A model generated the notes under the pieces. That model ran no database searches and was not told the DNA's origin. It saw only the letters and a program-made list of their open reading frames with translations. Both the position numbers and the translations under genes were made by a program. From Lenzites betulinus (lineage: Eukaryota > Basidiomycota > Agaricomycetes > Polyporales > Polyporaceae), in NCBI GenBank assembly GCA_022264855.1, contig JABYQU010000010.1:372001-436000 (forward strand): 64,000 nt of DNA. The letters are read 5' to 3'. Shown here one piece after another: positions 1 to 12,424 of this stretch (the stretch's first letter is position 1; every line of letters begins with the position of its first letter).

Positions 1-1938
1 TACGTGTAACAAAACACTACTGATCGCAAAGAGCAGCTTCATATCCATAATCAGCGGATATGTGCTCGCGAGGATGGGCCTCTTTCCTGCGGCGGCTTCG
101 CGGGGAGCGTCGCAGGTCACCATGAACGTATCCCTGCCGGCGCTCATATTCGCGAACATCATCCCCGCGTTCACCCCGTCGAACGTGAGCGCGATTGGCC
201 CGCTATTCCTCATCGCCTTCTTTTACCAGGCGTTCGGCTTCATCGCCGGTCTCATCATCCTCGAGTTCTGCTACGTGCCGCGTAATTTCTGGCAGGGCAT
301 CCTCGTACTCACTGGCATGAGCAATTGGGGGAACCTCCGTAGGCCGACATCACCCCATAATCCCATATTATTGCTGACGGAGTCATGCAGCGAACGCCGT
401 GGTGATCTCAGTAACGCAGCAGGCACCCTTCAACCCGGCAGTTGACGAGGCTTGTACGTACAAAAATCACACAAATGACTCGGGTTGTAACTAAATCTCA
501 CCTCGTGGTTTGCAGTGGGCGTCTCCTTTGTCTCGATATTCATCGTCTGCTACCACATCACCTTCTGGATGCTGGGCGCGGCCCACTCCCTGTCATGGGA
601 CTACCGCCCCGGCGTGCCGCAAGGCGAGGCTGCCGAACGTCGGTTCAGCTGGTACGAGAAACCGATCGGGTCGCTCGTCGCCCGACACATCCTGCACAGG
701 GAGGTACCTGCATCGCCATCTGGGTCAATAGGGGCAACAGAGAAGGACGAAGAAGCCTGGCCTGAGAAAGGGAAGAACAAGGATGAGGGGCGCTCGGTCG
801 AAGCCTCCGTTACAGAACTCGATGTGCAGGTTCTCAATGCAGAGCAGCCCGAGACTGACCCGGATGTGCAGCTTGCGCGCCGGACGTCCAGGTTGTCCAC
901 TGCGGCAGTCCCCCCTCCGGCAAACCGCTTGAGGACGACCTCTTTGCTTGCGTCGACATCTACCAGCGAGTTCCCGCCGGTACCGCCACCCACGCGTGCG
1001 CCCTCAGTGCACTCAACGGATGACAAGAGCATCGCGCACGCGAGCGACACGGACACTCTCCACTCCGCCTCGTTCAGGCATCGGGTTATCCGCGTATTCC
1101 GCCCCCTGGCGGCTCTGATTACACCAGTCACGATCACGCTGGCCATTTCTCTCCCGATTGCCCTCGTGCAGCCCCTCAAGGCACTCTTTGTCGATGTGTC
1201 CGCCATCGGTGGACCAGACTGGAAAGGCCCCGACGGACGCCCCCCGCTAGCGTTCATGATCGACACAGGTATGTTTAATGCCCCTTACAAAAAGGATGAA
1301 TGTCCTTGACAATATGTCCGCCATAGCGCAATTCATGGGCAACATCGCCGTCCCGCTCGCGCTTGTACTGCTCGGCGCGAGCTTTGCCCGCTTGACGATC
1401 CCGCGCCCGCTGTCCCGCCTGCCGCTGCTGGCGATGTTCCTGACGACGATCACGAAGATGCTCATCCTCCCCGTCGTCGGCGTCTTCCTCGTGCAGGCGA
1501 TGACGAAGGCGGGGCTCATCGACAAGGACGCGAAGGCGGAGCGGTTCGTCGCGATGTTCCTGAGTGGGACGCCGACGGCTGTCAAGTGAGCGGCATTGTT
1601 TGCTTAGATTGGTGGACATGTGGGCTGATTGCGCGTTAGTCAAATGATTGTGTCTTCGCTGTATTCTCCGGATGGCAACGTGGACACGCTCTCTGTAAGC
1701 TTCTCGAGTTAACAAGGCGTATATATGCTTACATCTATTGTCATCCAGGCATTCCTATTGGTGCAATGTAAGTGGCAGTCTGACATGCTGTTATGTGTGT
1801 TACTAACCATTTCTCCCACAGACGTCTTTATGTTCTTCTCATCCTCGTAAGTCTGCATGGGCCTTCCTATCTTTCAATATCTCACTAGCTCATCGCTTTG
1901 ACAGTGCACTCACTGCGGTATCCCTGCTGCTCTTGTGA
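1..1938 (+). CDS. PIN-like / auxin efflux carrier family membrane transporter (5' partial)
   Basis: The 3' part of a membrane transporter of the Mem_trans (auxin efflux carrier) family, similar in layout to the fungal YLR152C/ECM3 group. The N-terminal bundle is visible at about 60-600 (VSLPALIFANIIPAF, then hydrophobic helices and SLSWDYRPGVPQG). It is followed by a long polar loop rich in Ser, Thr and acidic residues (about 640-1070), the usual cytosolic loop of this family. The C-terminal helices start near 1100 (LAALITPVTITLAISLPIA) and resume after an intron with FMGNIAVPLALVLLGASFARL. The last coding pieces are short exons ending in ALTAVSLLLL and a TGA at 1936-1938. The start lies left of the window. 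Substrate is unknown: fungal members are not shown to carry auxin. The stop is about 350 bases from the stop of the convergent peptidase gene. Confidence 0.85.
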
Positions 1939-2293
1939 GCACCGCGCACCACTCCCAGACCTGTATATGCATATCTGGACGACTGGGTATTCTTCCACAC
2001 CCTTACATCCTATCTACATCGCTACCTCATGATTCGAGAACACCTTCAGCACCAGGGCCCTTCCACTTCACGGCATAGACCCGGTCGCTCTACAGCGACC
2101 GCTAGACGACTTACATTGTTGTAACTATAGATTGGCAGCATACGCTGCCCTCACACGACTATCCAAAATCCTTTTGCCGTACGCAGCACGACCTTTTTCC
2201 CGGGAAGAGCTATAATACAAGATTTTGCGTACTTGTGACATCGTCCGCGGTACCATCAACCCTTCGCCACAAACCCACACGTCCAGGTCCAGA
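1939..2293. other. Convergent 3' intergenic region
   Basis: A 355-base gap between the stops of the transporter and the dipeptidyl peptidase III gene. Only short chance reading frames are present. It presumably holds both 3' untranslated regions and transcription end sites; I see no other feature. Confidence 0.6.
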
Positions 2294-5200
2294 TCAGAGC
2301 TTACGCTCAATGAAGCTCTGAATAGCGCCAGCCGGGCTGAGCGGGTACTCCTTGAGCACGACTTCGTCGTTCTCGACGAACGTATTCGGCTGCACAAAGA
2401 TCTTCCGCGGCTGCACACACCCCACAATACCACCGCCCTCAGCATTTGCCCTATTGGCACACCTAAGCAAACAAGACAACGCACCAGCTTCTTCCTAAGC
2501 ACGAGGTCCCGGATCTCGCCGTCCCAGCCCGCGAACGGCGTCGTGAGCTCCGTGTAGAACGCGCGCGCGCCCGGGCCGTCCGCGGTGCTCTTGCGCACTT
2601 GCAGCTCGACGAGCAGCCGCCCGGCCGCGGCGCGGCCCTCCGCGAGCACCTTCGTGCGGTCCACGCGCACGTACGCGTTCTCGAGCGTGCCGTCTGCTGC
2701 GCGGACCTCCTCGAGCCGCGCGATGCCGGACTTGATGAGGTGCTGCGTGATGCCGAGACTAGAGGGGGATGGTTGGTTGGTTTAGTATTTATGGGGAAGG
2801 GGGGGGGACGTACCGGGCTTGCATGTGTGCTTGGCCGTGCTTCTTCGTCTTGGGGTCGTAGTACTCGAGGGCGCGGAGGCCCGCGCGGGCCATGAGCAGG
2901 AAGGAGATGTACTGCACATCTTCGACAGTCTTTTTATCCGTGTACTACAACATCAAGGCGCGCGCGGTTTGGCTTTTTGAGTGCTGACAAAGAGAATGAA
3001 CACTTACGTTGAAGATCTTCAGGATGTCCAGGTTGCTGACCACTGTCCCATACATGAATTTAGTCGGGATGTTGCAGGAGAAGATATAACTAGACTTACG
3101 GAAGAGAGCAACAGTCTCTGCGCGGCACTCCTCCATCGAAGAGGACACTTCGCCCAGGACCGAATCCGGCGTCTGGCCAGGCTTGTACCACGAGGTGCTA
3201 TAGTCGAATTAGTATCAGCGGCATTTCTAGCTTTTTGCCACACATACATCGGCTGGCCAGTGAGAGGGTTGATGACCTAGGTATCACATAAATCCCTGGT
3301 CGGTCAGGGGGAAAGGCGCAGGGTGACTGACCTTCTCAGGATCGAAATTCTTCGTGCCATCCGCGTTCTCCTTAAACAACTTACCACTACCATGGCCGAG
3401 AAGCTCGTGGTTCGCTACCTGAACCTCAAACGCACGAGCGTCCCATTCGTTGTATAGATCAGCGTCATCGGGGTGGATGAACGTCAGTTCCTCATCTACC
3501 ACCCATCATCAGCGGCGCAGAACGGTGAGGAAGGCGTAGCCTTACTTGGAGCCTTGGCGGCAAGGATGTTAGCGAGAGAGACGTTCTTGAAACCGACGGA
3601 CTCCCGGACTTCATAGTAGTTCGGGATCTACCAACAGATCATCAGCGATGCGAAAATGCAAACGGTTCTGCGGATACGCACGTTGATTCCCGCGGGGATT
3701 CCTACAACACTCGGGTTAAAAAAGAGTAGTGGTAGTGAAAGTAAATACATACCTCCGGTGGCGAAGGTGACGACCTCCAAAGCAGTGAAGTCAGGCTTCC
3801 GGAAGACGTCAACCTCAAAGTCTGGACCCCACGGGAGCGACTTGATGAGCTCAGGCGCGTCGTGGACCAGGGTCTCATACTTCGCGCTCAACTGCTTGTC
3901 GACGATCGCCGTGAAGCCTACCCGCCAACATGCTCGTTAGGAAGAGCCGACGCACTCGTGAAGGGGGCATACCTTCCCACTCGGCACGGCCGCCGTACGG
4001 GTCGACGTACGTCTCGACGAAACCGACGTAGCTTTCGACGACCGGACCGACGTCCTTGACCCAGTGTTCTGACGCTGTCACGTGCGCGGGGATTGAGCCA
4101 GTCTTGAAGCTGAAGAGGGACGTAGGTGAGGGTCATGCGACTACCATTTAACAGAGCATACTTACGACTCAATGTAACCCTCGAGCATGGCAGTTTGATG
4201 GTCGTTCGCGGCATACTTCTTCGCCTATAAGAGGGACACGGTTAGATCCATCATACATTACTTGAGTAAACAGAATCGTACCTCTGTGAGAGCGGAAACA
4301 GCCTGCTGCAACGAGTCGGAGAAATCGCCGTATTCGACTGTCAGCTTGGCCTTCTTGTCCAGAATCTCGATCTCGTGGAATGTCTGTGCCTGGGAGTCGG
4401 CGGATGCCACCAGAAGGGTGAAGTTATCGGGGCCGTCCTTACGGATACTACAACATAATCAGCATACAGTCACTGGTTGACGAAGTAAGCAGCCCTTACC
4501 GAGTGTTCAGGACAGAGACGTCGAGCTTCTCAGCGGCAGCCTGGATTGCCGCGACTTCGTCGTCGGTCACGGGCTCGCCGAGGTAGTAGTTCGAGATGTG
4601 GCCGAGGGACCGCTTCCCGATGAAGTTGCTCGACTCCGGGTCCAGTTGGTAGATGTGTTCCTTGAGCTGGGTAGCGAACCATCTCGTCTACATCACGTCC
4701 ACCCATGGTGCCTGGAAGACGCACCTCGTTCCAAAGCGGAACCGCGTTCGCTGCGTTTGCAGACTTCCCGACTACCGCGGCGAACTTCTCTTCGGGAATG
4801 CGGGGGATGATCTTCGTGAATCCAAACGATTTGAAGTTCACCAGGTTGCTCAATACCTACATCACCATATACATCAGCCCCCATGCCCAACTTCTGGAGC
4901 GCACGCGCGTATAACACACCTGGCCGGTGTATTGCAGCAGATCCTCCCAATCCTCGGCAGAGACACCGCTGCGTTGCTGGAGCGCCTCCAGGTCCGCGAG
5001 CTTGCCGTTCTCGCTGAAGGTCAGGATGAGGAGATCATACAGCTTCTGCGCCTGCGGCGTCCACTGGCCCTGGATAATGCGCGCGCCTGCCCAGGATGCC
5101 TGGCCTACATAATGCGCGTACTTCTTCTCCTTCGAGCTGGCATAAGAGAGGTCAGTATGCTGCTGGCGTCAGCGCGGGTGTCGCGAACCGCGCACCTCAG

Positions 5201-5443
5201 GAGCCCGAAGGATTTTGCGACGGAGAGACTGCAGTAAGGCGCAGCCCGGTCCGCGAGGAAACGCTCTGCTGCAGAGAACTTGGCCATCGTCGTCGAGAAC
5301 GTCCTATTACCGGTATTCACAAGGCTCGTCGGCGTTGATCGTAGGCTGTCAGCTGGGGGAAAGCGAGCAGATGAAGATGGGCGCGAGCAGCTGGTGAGGA
5401 TGCGCAGACGAGCAAGTCCGCCTGCAGATAATCGCATCCACAT
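2294..5443 (-). CDS. Dipeptidyl peptidase III (metallopeptidase family M49)
   Basis: Zinc exopeptidase that removes dipeptides from the N-terminus of short peptides, normally cytosolic. The M49 signature HELLGH is visible near 3400 ([15 protein letters not shown]), giving two zinc-binding His and the catalytic Glu. The second motif EECRAE, with the third zinc ligand, is near 3125. Other conserved stretches are [15 protein letters not shown] (near 4830) and [21 protein letters not shown] at the N-terminus. The C-terminus reads [13 protein letters not shown]. The frame is broken by roughly ten short introns. Two starts are possible: ATG at 5443, adding 52 Arg/Ser-rich residues that resemble a mitochondrial presequence, or ATG at 5287 ([10 protein letters not shown]), which matches the usual family start. 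Both are in one continuous frame. Family assignment is firm; the start is not. Confidence 0.93.
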
Positions 5444-5965
5444 TAATCGACCGACCGCGAGCTAGATCCGGGACTGGAGAGCGTGGACGCTGCCAATATA
5501 CAGCGGTGGCGTCACATGTGCGCGTGCCGCGTGCGTTGCGCATACACGGTCCGCGATTGTCCAAGACACCGCTTTGCTCGCGTAGATGCACGCATCCGAA
5601 TCTCAGGGATAGATATGACAGCAATCAAGACGCCGCATTTCATAAACTAGGGCGTAAAGGGACGACCGAAGTCCGACATCCATTCCAAAGGTACATAGCG
5701 TGAGCAAAGATATATACTACAAGCGGTGGTATGAGCTGATGGTATAAACAGGATCCGAAAGTCGTCTATGGACAAGCACCGCGCGCCCGGACCTATAACA
5801 ACGCGGAGCCGGGCAGGCGCGTCGTGCGAAACATCGAGGACCTGCGTCTCGAGAAGAATAAGCAAGAATGTCGTCGCGGTCGTGAGTCCGTTGGGGGACC
5901 ATACTGAATTCGTAGCATCTATGGGGCACGGGCGCGTGTGAGCGCGGCCGGCGCGGCGGGAATGC
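5444..5965. other. Intergenic region upstream of the peptidase gene
   Basis: About 520 bases between the peptidase start and the stop of the next minus-strand gene. It should contain the peptidase promoter and the 3' end of its neighbour. No reading frame with family character, repeat or RNA gene is recognisable. Confidence 0.5.
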
Positions 5966-7491
5966 TCAGCGTCCGGGCCATGACATCCCTTCCTTGTCGG
6001 GTGAGCCTGGCACCTCCATGTCGCCCAGCGGTACGCCGTCGGGATCGACGTCCATTCCCACCTGCATCCCGAATTCCCCGTTCGGAGTGCTCAAGGGTCC
6101 GCCGGAAGAGCGTATGTCGAGCCGAGGAACGCGCACAGGCGCCGACGGCGGACGCATCTGGTTGGGAGTGCGCGAGAGGGGAGGGAGAGGGGGGAGCGTG
6201 AACACAGGCGATAGGGGGGTCGCGACGAAATTTGAGCTCGCAGAGCTATCGCTGCTGGGTAGGGCCGCGTTCGTCGGAAGGGGGGAGGCCGACCATCTGT
6301 ACCCGTAGTCTATGACCTCCGGGGAGCCTGCACGGCTCGATGCTCTGCGAGACGTCTCCGGGATATGACTGTGGGATGTGCATGACGCGAGCTCGTGAGG
6401 GGGCGAGGACGACACCCGGTCAGCGAAGAACGTGTAATAGGACGACGGCGAGGCGCGCGACGGCCCCGAGCACGGCGTATTGCGGCGTGTTGGTACGGGG
6501 CGGGCATTCCAGTAGCTGGGCCCAAACGGACGTATTGGTCTGGGAGGGGAGGCCGCTGCGGAGGCCGAAGGGCTGGGAGAAAAGAAACTCTCGGACGCCG
6601 CCTGGCATGGCACATAGCGGGTCCCGAGCGTGTTCCCACTAGAGTGAATGGTTAGCCTGGTGACACTGGGAAGCCGACGGGGTATTACACGCACCATACT
6701 GAACAGCCTATGCCTTCTCTAATGCAGCCGCATGCACTCCTTAGCATCTTGTCCATGGCCGAATGGTCGCAGTACTGCGCGTCCAGACCCACGACGGTCT
6801 TAGACGCCTCCTCTTTGGCCATCCATACACCGCGTGGGCGTTGGGGATATGCACGCACATGGACGAGGGCTCCGCAGCCATTGCTCCTTCGTATTGACTT
6901 ACCGAGCGGCCTAGAGGAGCTGCCCGCGGAACGCATGAGGGGGAAAGGGGAGGGCTGGAAAGCGGGCGGTCGCTCCTCCTCTTCGTCGGAGAATTCGCCT
7001 TCGTCGCCTCCACAGTACAGAATAAAAGACTGGCCGGCCTGTATGCTTTCGCTCAAGATCTCCACGGTCTGCCCGCGTTCCGGGCGGGCTGGTTCACGAG
7101 CGGGAGTGGGTTCCACGCCTCTCCATACGGGGCCTGCGCTGTACGTATATTCGTCTGCGCCGTCGTCTGGATTCGGTTCCGGGCTGGGCGTACGGGATGG
7201 CTCAATGATGATGGGCCTTGCGGGGGGTATGACTATGAAGGAGTTCGGGGGCGCGGTACTCGCACCGGCAAGCGGTGCACGGGCAGTGGTCGTCGCCCCG
7301 TGGTCGAGGCGCATTGCTCCTCGTCTGCGCAGTCTGGAGGCTTCTCCGGTGCGTACGAGGTCGGCGAGGACGATGGAATCGTCTGCGTCTGTCGCCTGTG
7401 GGCCGGCGGGTGGCGCGATGCTCGAGCGTCGGCGGGGGGCAGCGGGGGGGCGGGGGTTGTAGTCCGAGTGTCGGCGGTATACTTGCGGCAT
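5966..7491 (-). CDS. Protein of unknown function with a C-terminal Cys motif (CGC...GC.VCGNTLGTRY)
   Basis: Starts at a true ATG at 7491 (MPQVYRRHSDYNPRPP). The first 180 residues are Pro/Ser/Arg-rich and end in an acidic patch (EGEFSDEEEERPPAF). The conserved core follows: VVGLDAQYCDHSAMDKMLR, ACGCIREGIGC, then across an intron at 6639-6694 a rebuilt Cys codon followed by GNTLGTRYVPC. The spaced Cys and His residues suggest a metal-binding module. An upstream intron with a GTAAGT donor near 6909 precedes this core, though its acceptor is not certain. The C-terminal 240 residues are again low-complexity Ser/Pro. I have the impression of similar cores in other basidiomycete hypothetical proteins, but no characterised homologue is known to me. 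Function unknown. Confidence 0.75.
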
Positions 7492-8009
7492 AAGCGGGGT
7501 CGTGAGTCGTCGCGGGCGTCGTTTCAGCGTCAGAGGTGAAGGGGGCAGGGCGGGGGCAGGGTGGTGGGGGTGGGGAGAGAGGGAGAGCAGGACAGACTCA
7601 CCGCCCGCAACAAATGGGCGTGGTGAGCGCGAGGCCGGCTTATGTCAGCAGCCGCATCCGGCCCACGCCTTGCCGCTTTCGTCGCGCGGCCTGCTGTGTG
7701 CGAGCGGCGAGTATGGGAGTCGGGCGAGGCGTCCTGCTCGCGCTGCTCATTGAGTGAAGCAGGCAGGTGCGAACGCGGCATTCTACGGTTATCTACTGAC
7801 GAGGCGTCATACCGCCATGGGAGCCGGCGATTTCGTCTGTCAGTTACGTACAAACACACCTGCGAACACTTCGCACCGCCATGGAACTCAATTCAGGGTG
7901 AGCACAAACGTGTCCTGCAAGGCCCAGGCAGATTACATGAAGCAAGCATGAAGCATACAAAATGTGGTGGAAGATCGCCCCCGGCTCAGCACTAGTCGCT
8001 CTCGCCGCC
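7492..8009. other. Intergenic region
   Basis: About 520 bases between the start of the Cys-motif gene and the stop of the Nudix gene, both on the minus strand. It should carry the promoter and 5' leader of the Cys-motif gene. Frames here have no recognisable protein character. Confidence 0.5.
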
Positions 8010-9381
8010 CTACAGCTTCGCACGCACGAGCCTCCGCCCGCCAAACGGTCCCCGCCGCCGCCGCCCGCGTTCAACTTCCGCAGCGGACTTATGGCTCTCG
8101 CCGAGACTCGATGGATCCGGTGTCTTGTCTGGGTCTATATGCTCCGCCCGCGCAGCCTCTCGGAAGACAGGGTCGTGTCGCAGCGCATGGGCGATCCGTT
8201 GTTGCGTGGTCGGCTCTTCTGGTGCATACGGCTCGAACGCTGGCTCCCGGCCATACCCCACGGCCGCGACCTTGATCAGAATGGCTCTGACGCGAGACGC
8301 GTCAGTCAATGTAAATATGAATCCTCATCACGGCACTTACGCAGTCAGGCCAAAGATAGGTTTTGTGCCGCCTGCTTCTCGACCGGTGAGGAAGTTGTGC
8401 ATGCGTATCTTTCCCGGCGCGGAGCTAGAGGTGATATCACTGTATGTATGGTATTTGAGTTCGAGCATCTCCGGCTCCAAGGGGAAGGGCGGCTCAGAGT
8501 TGAGGAAAGATGCCAGGGGGTGTGAGAATAATGATACGACCTCGGCACTGTTTAGAATGGGCTGCGAAGTGTCAGGATTATATGGGCCTGATGCATCATC
8601 AAAGCAGTCGCACCCGGAGAGTTTTGTCCAGTACCAGAACCACAACTCTGTTTCAGCGCGTGAGCAAGGTAGCTGTCCAATATTGAGACCAACACTTACG
8701 GCGTTACAATCAACCTGTTGCCGGCAAGGAATGGTTCGAGAACACACAACAGTGGTACTTTCTTGTAATCTGGGGGCAGTCCGATCTAGGATATTCAATT
8801 TGTGCGCCCTGTTGAACAACGGAATTGCCCTACCTCCTCGAAAGCCTCACGTCTCTTCAATGCAGTATCTCAGCACGCAGTAAACATGAGGCGGAATCAT
8901 GCTCCTGCTACATACCGCGGTCCACTCAATACTCTTGTCGCGTGGCTCCCACTTCCCGCCAGGAAGAGCCGTATCACCAGCGTATGTCCGTAACGACGAA
9001 GCGCGTCTACGTCAGAAGTAGTTAGTGAAATGCGACAAAGCGTATTATAGCTGCCAGTAATTCCGTGTACACTGACCGGCTGAGAAGCACATAAAGGTCG
9101 CCCATACGTCCCACGAAGAGCGCAACGAGCACAGCAGCACTCCTCGACTTCGGATATCTGAGCGGGGATTTCGGTGGTCGGTACGCAGCAAGCGTCTGTA
9201 TGCACCTACGCAGCAGCACGTCGCAACGTCAGTCTCATGCGCGGGATGGGAACATGAATAAGGGAGCCTACCTGCGAGATTCTGGTGTAAGTTCTGGTAT
9301 GGGTGCCTTCTCGAGGTCGAACTGCGGCCGGTGGACCTGTAGGAGCCTGAGCCCGCTCCGGTCCCCGCGTGTGGAAGGCAT
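8010..9381 (-). CDS. Nudix hydrolase, coenzyme A diphosphatase (NUDT7/PCD1 type)
   Basis: Predicted to split coenzyme A or related CoA species into phosphopantetheine and 3',5'-ADP, often in peroxisomes. Eight exons join in frame: 9272-9381, 9077-9205, 8916-9006, 8834-8854, 8700-8785, 8614-8647, 8341-8561 and 8010-8286, giving 322 residues. Exon 2 holds the fold entry (AAVLVALFVGRMGDLYVLL). Exons 3-5 build the CoA-type Nudix signature: LPGGKWEPRDKSIEWTA, then RREAFEE, then IGLPPDYKKVPLL. Downstream HPLASFL and MHNFLTGREAGGTKPIFGLTA are typical of this subfamily. Exon 4 is only 21 bases and carries the catalytic REAFEE. The last residues are RAKL, not the classical SKL, so peroxisomal targeting is only possible. 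The family call is firm. Confidence 0.88.
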
Positions 9382-9953
9382 GCACTGGCTAGACGATAAG
9401 TTGGACGGTCTGTCAAGTTTCAACTACTAGTATTCCGCGTTCGCAGCTTTGTTAGCACGATAGTAGGCCCGGAGGCTGGTCGCGTGTGGCACACTAGCCA
9501 GAATGAGTGGACGCGACGAACGCCGAAGGTGGTGGTTTCGGGCCAACCCCAGATGCGTCAGCTGGACCCACAACCTCAAACGTGCGGGGAAATTCGGCAA
9601 CCCCCGCAGCTCGCGCAATAAACACATGCAGCAGGCGTTGCGCCACTCACGTAGTTGCTCGATATAGTGGATGTGCACAACACGCAGATCAAACGCACTA
9701 GATAAGTATTCCTTCCAATTGGTTCCGAGAGCCCTACATCATGTAGCGAGGGCGACTGCTATTACGTCATAGCCTCTACAGCAAATACAACATGTACCGG
9801 TCCAACTACTGTGACAATGAGAAGCGAGAGATGAGACGAGGGATAGATAGTACACTGGAGAGCCCAAACGATCGTGAAGTTTCATGATACAGAGTGCGAT
9901 GCGTGCCGATGCGAGAAAACATGCCGATGGTGTAAACTGCCGATATTGCGTGC
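9382..9953. other. Intergenic region
   Basis: About 570 bases upstream of the Nudix start and downstream of the next minus-strand stop. AT content is higher than in the flanking exons. Nothing beyond promoter and 3' untranslated sequence is evident. Confidence 0.5.
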
Positions 9954-11167
9954 TCAGAACTCGGGGGACCTCCGGCCGACGCTCGCCCAGGATGCATCGC
10001 TGCCGTGCTGGGACGGCGCGTCGAAGTGGTAGAAGTTGTGCACCTGCGTGGGGGGGCTGAACATGCCGGAGCGCGGGGAGAGGATGTCGAACTCGTCGTC
10101 CGAGTCCATGGTGACGTCCGAGCCGATGCTCGGGGACTGCACGCGCGGGGAGGTGATGGGGGACCGAGCGTAGACTTGCTCGGGACTGCTGCGGGCATCG
10201 ACGGAGTGGATGTCGGAGAAGGGCGACTGGATGCGCGATCCCGGGTAGGCCTGAGCCTCGGCCGGTGAGCGGCCGCGCTCCGATATGACCGAGCCGCCCA
10301 GAGGGGTGTTGTACGCGGAGGCGATGACCTGCGACACCCCGAGGTCGGGTGTGGGCCGCCCAGAGGAGAAGGGAGAGCGCTCGGAAAGCGTCGAGGGGGT
10401 GATTGCACGGGATGAGATTGGCGAGTAATTCGACATGGGCGTGGGCAGGCGTGGAGACAGGGCACGAGGTAGGGGAGAGGACGACTTTGCTACACGTGGT
10501 TGAGGCTCGGAGATTGTGATGCTCGGTTGCAAGGGGCTGCTTGCACGGGACGAAATTGAACTCCCCGACGATGACCGGCCGCCGGGAGATGGGGGCTCAG
10601 TGGTGTCGAAAAGGACATGCGTAGGGTCCATAGCAGGGTAAGGAATGTGAGGGGTCGACTGCAGGAGCATAGATGAATACGCAATGCAATACTAGATCGC
10701 CTGAGAATACTCACTTCGTCTATGGCTGGTACTGGCTTGCGTTGTCTTAGGCCAACGGATGGGCCTGCATCTCGACTCCGTGCATCCGGTTGCTTCGAAG
10801 CAAGGTGCCCGAGTTCGATAGACGTTTGTCTCTGATCGTAATCATCCTTCTTGTCCTTGATGCTGTCGGAGGACCGTCTGGTGTGATTCTCATCGCCTGT
10901 CTCGAATGGGTGAGGATTGGCGAGAACGGGCCCTTGCCTCTGACGCTTCTTCTGCCTTCTCCTCTCCAGGAACGATTCAGCCCAGACCTCTACCTTGGGG
11001 GCGATGTGCGGTTCGTAGACGAGCTGCGGGTGAGCTTGGGTAAGCATGCAGGTTACCGCAGTGGATGGGCATCGCAGCCTTGATGAAACACTCACTTCAT
11101 GGAACGCAAATCCGACTGCTACCACCCCAATGACTGCAACAGCGATGTAGACGGCTGGCGCGGGCAT
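9954..11167 (-). CDS. Single-pass membrane protein with long Ser/Pro-rich tail, function unknown
   Basis: Starts at ATG 11167 with MPAPAVYIAVAVIGVVAVGFAFHE, one N-terminal hydrophobic segment of about 20 residues that could be a signal anchor. After an intron near 11090 the protein continues FVYEPHIAPKVEVWAESFL, then a very basic stretch (ERRRQKKRQRQ). A second intron near 10710 separates this from a disordered tail of some 230 residues with repeated S-P and T-P sites (for example SPISSRAITPSTLSERSP, SPITSPRVQSPS), an acidic DSDDEFD and a final VGRRSPEF. The basic stretch after the membrane segment predicts a cytosolic tail, and the many S/T-P sites suggest proline-directed phosphorylation. 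These are inferences. I do not recognise the family. Confidence 0.7.
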
Positions 11168-12424
11168 CGTAGCTGGTGAGAGATGGATGGAGGCCGATAG
11201 GAAGGAGGGGTCGTCTTCGGGGCATATGTATCTGCCCTCTGCCGCAGTTTGCCGCCCATGCACACTGCGCGTGAGCGCTGTGCACGTGGATCTCCGGCGT
11301 CTACCCTCGCCTACGCAAATCTCGCTCTTTCCTATGAATCTGATCCGGAACCCCGAGCTCCTGCTGGTCGACGGAAGCAAATGCTCACTCGTACTCTCTC
11401 ATGATGAGGCATATACTTAGTATTCACAGGCTCTGGCGACATAGACATATACGACCTGCAAGCCTCAGTGTGCCTCCACCCATGGGCTCTATTCTTCCGT
11501 GAAACGACGCGCGCTGGTCTCAAGCCCTAGGACGCTCGCTGCGGCGCAAGCTCATGCACACTGCCTGTTACTGAACATATCACTCTGGGAGCCTCTCATG
11601 TGGCCTTGCCGATCAAAAATACGTATCGAGGTACGCCTGCGAATCATGTGAACCGAAAGTCTGACCTTTGCGAAAGCTCAGAGCAATGGTTAGCACAACA
11701 AACGGCTGCCAGTGTATCCATACTGCTGTATAAAACTCTCTTCGCTTCAGGTTTCAGCATACAAACACCAGTGAAAGCTATGACACGCATTGCCAGCAGG
11801 TCGGAAAAGGGAGAAACGGTCACTTCTCTCCTCTGCACGTGAGGCTGCTTTACAAGCGTACGAACATCTCATCAGTGTTATCTTCCTCGATGTCCTTGCC
11901 CCACGAATTTAAAGGCGAGTCAGCCAGCATAGGGGGAGATCGTCGAACGTTCAGAGTATGCTACGACGATTGGGAGGATACATTTGGGATCTCTTGGCAT
12001 TCTGGGACGTGCCGCCGCTCGGCGACGCTGTTGCCCTGGTGGATAATGTCCCTCCCGATCGGCAGAACGGTCTGTCGCATCGTCTGTTTGCTCTTCGTGT
12101 CGTCTCACGACCGTTGTACTCGCGCGTCGCCGACATGTCGGACGAAATATCGTCCATCTTGGCGGGGGATGTCGCACGAGGGGTATATAATGCGCGGGGA
12201 GGGACGAACGTGCATTCACTTTCTTGGGCGCCACCGACTGTTACATATTAGCAGCAACGCACGGTGCGTTGCTTCCCCTATGCCTCCATGGGCATTTATA
12301 CCAGCCATCCCCCTCCTCCTCCATGAGCAGCCATCTGTCGTGCTTGGAGAAACAATCCCTGCTTCCGGTCGACGCTTGTGCTGATCTCCGCCCAAAGTCT
12401 AGGTATCCGATTTCCCACGCGGCT
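11168..12424. promoter_or_regulatory. Divergent intergenic region between the membrane protein and phytase genes
   Basis: A 1.26 kb gap between two diverging starts, so it should carry both promoters. A TATA-like GGGTATATAATG at about 12180 lies some 240 bases before the phytase ATG, and a second weaker CATTTATACC is near 12293. I see no reading frame of recognisable family and no repeats. Phytases are often phosphate-regulated, but I could not point to a specific control site. Confidence 0.4.
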
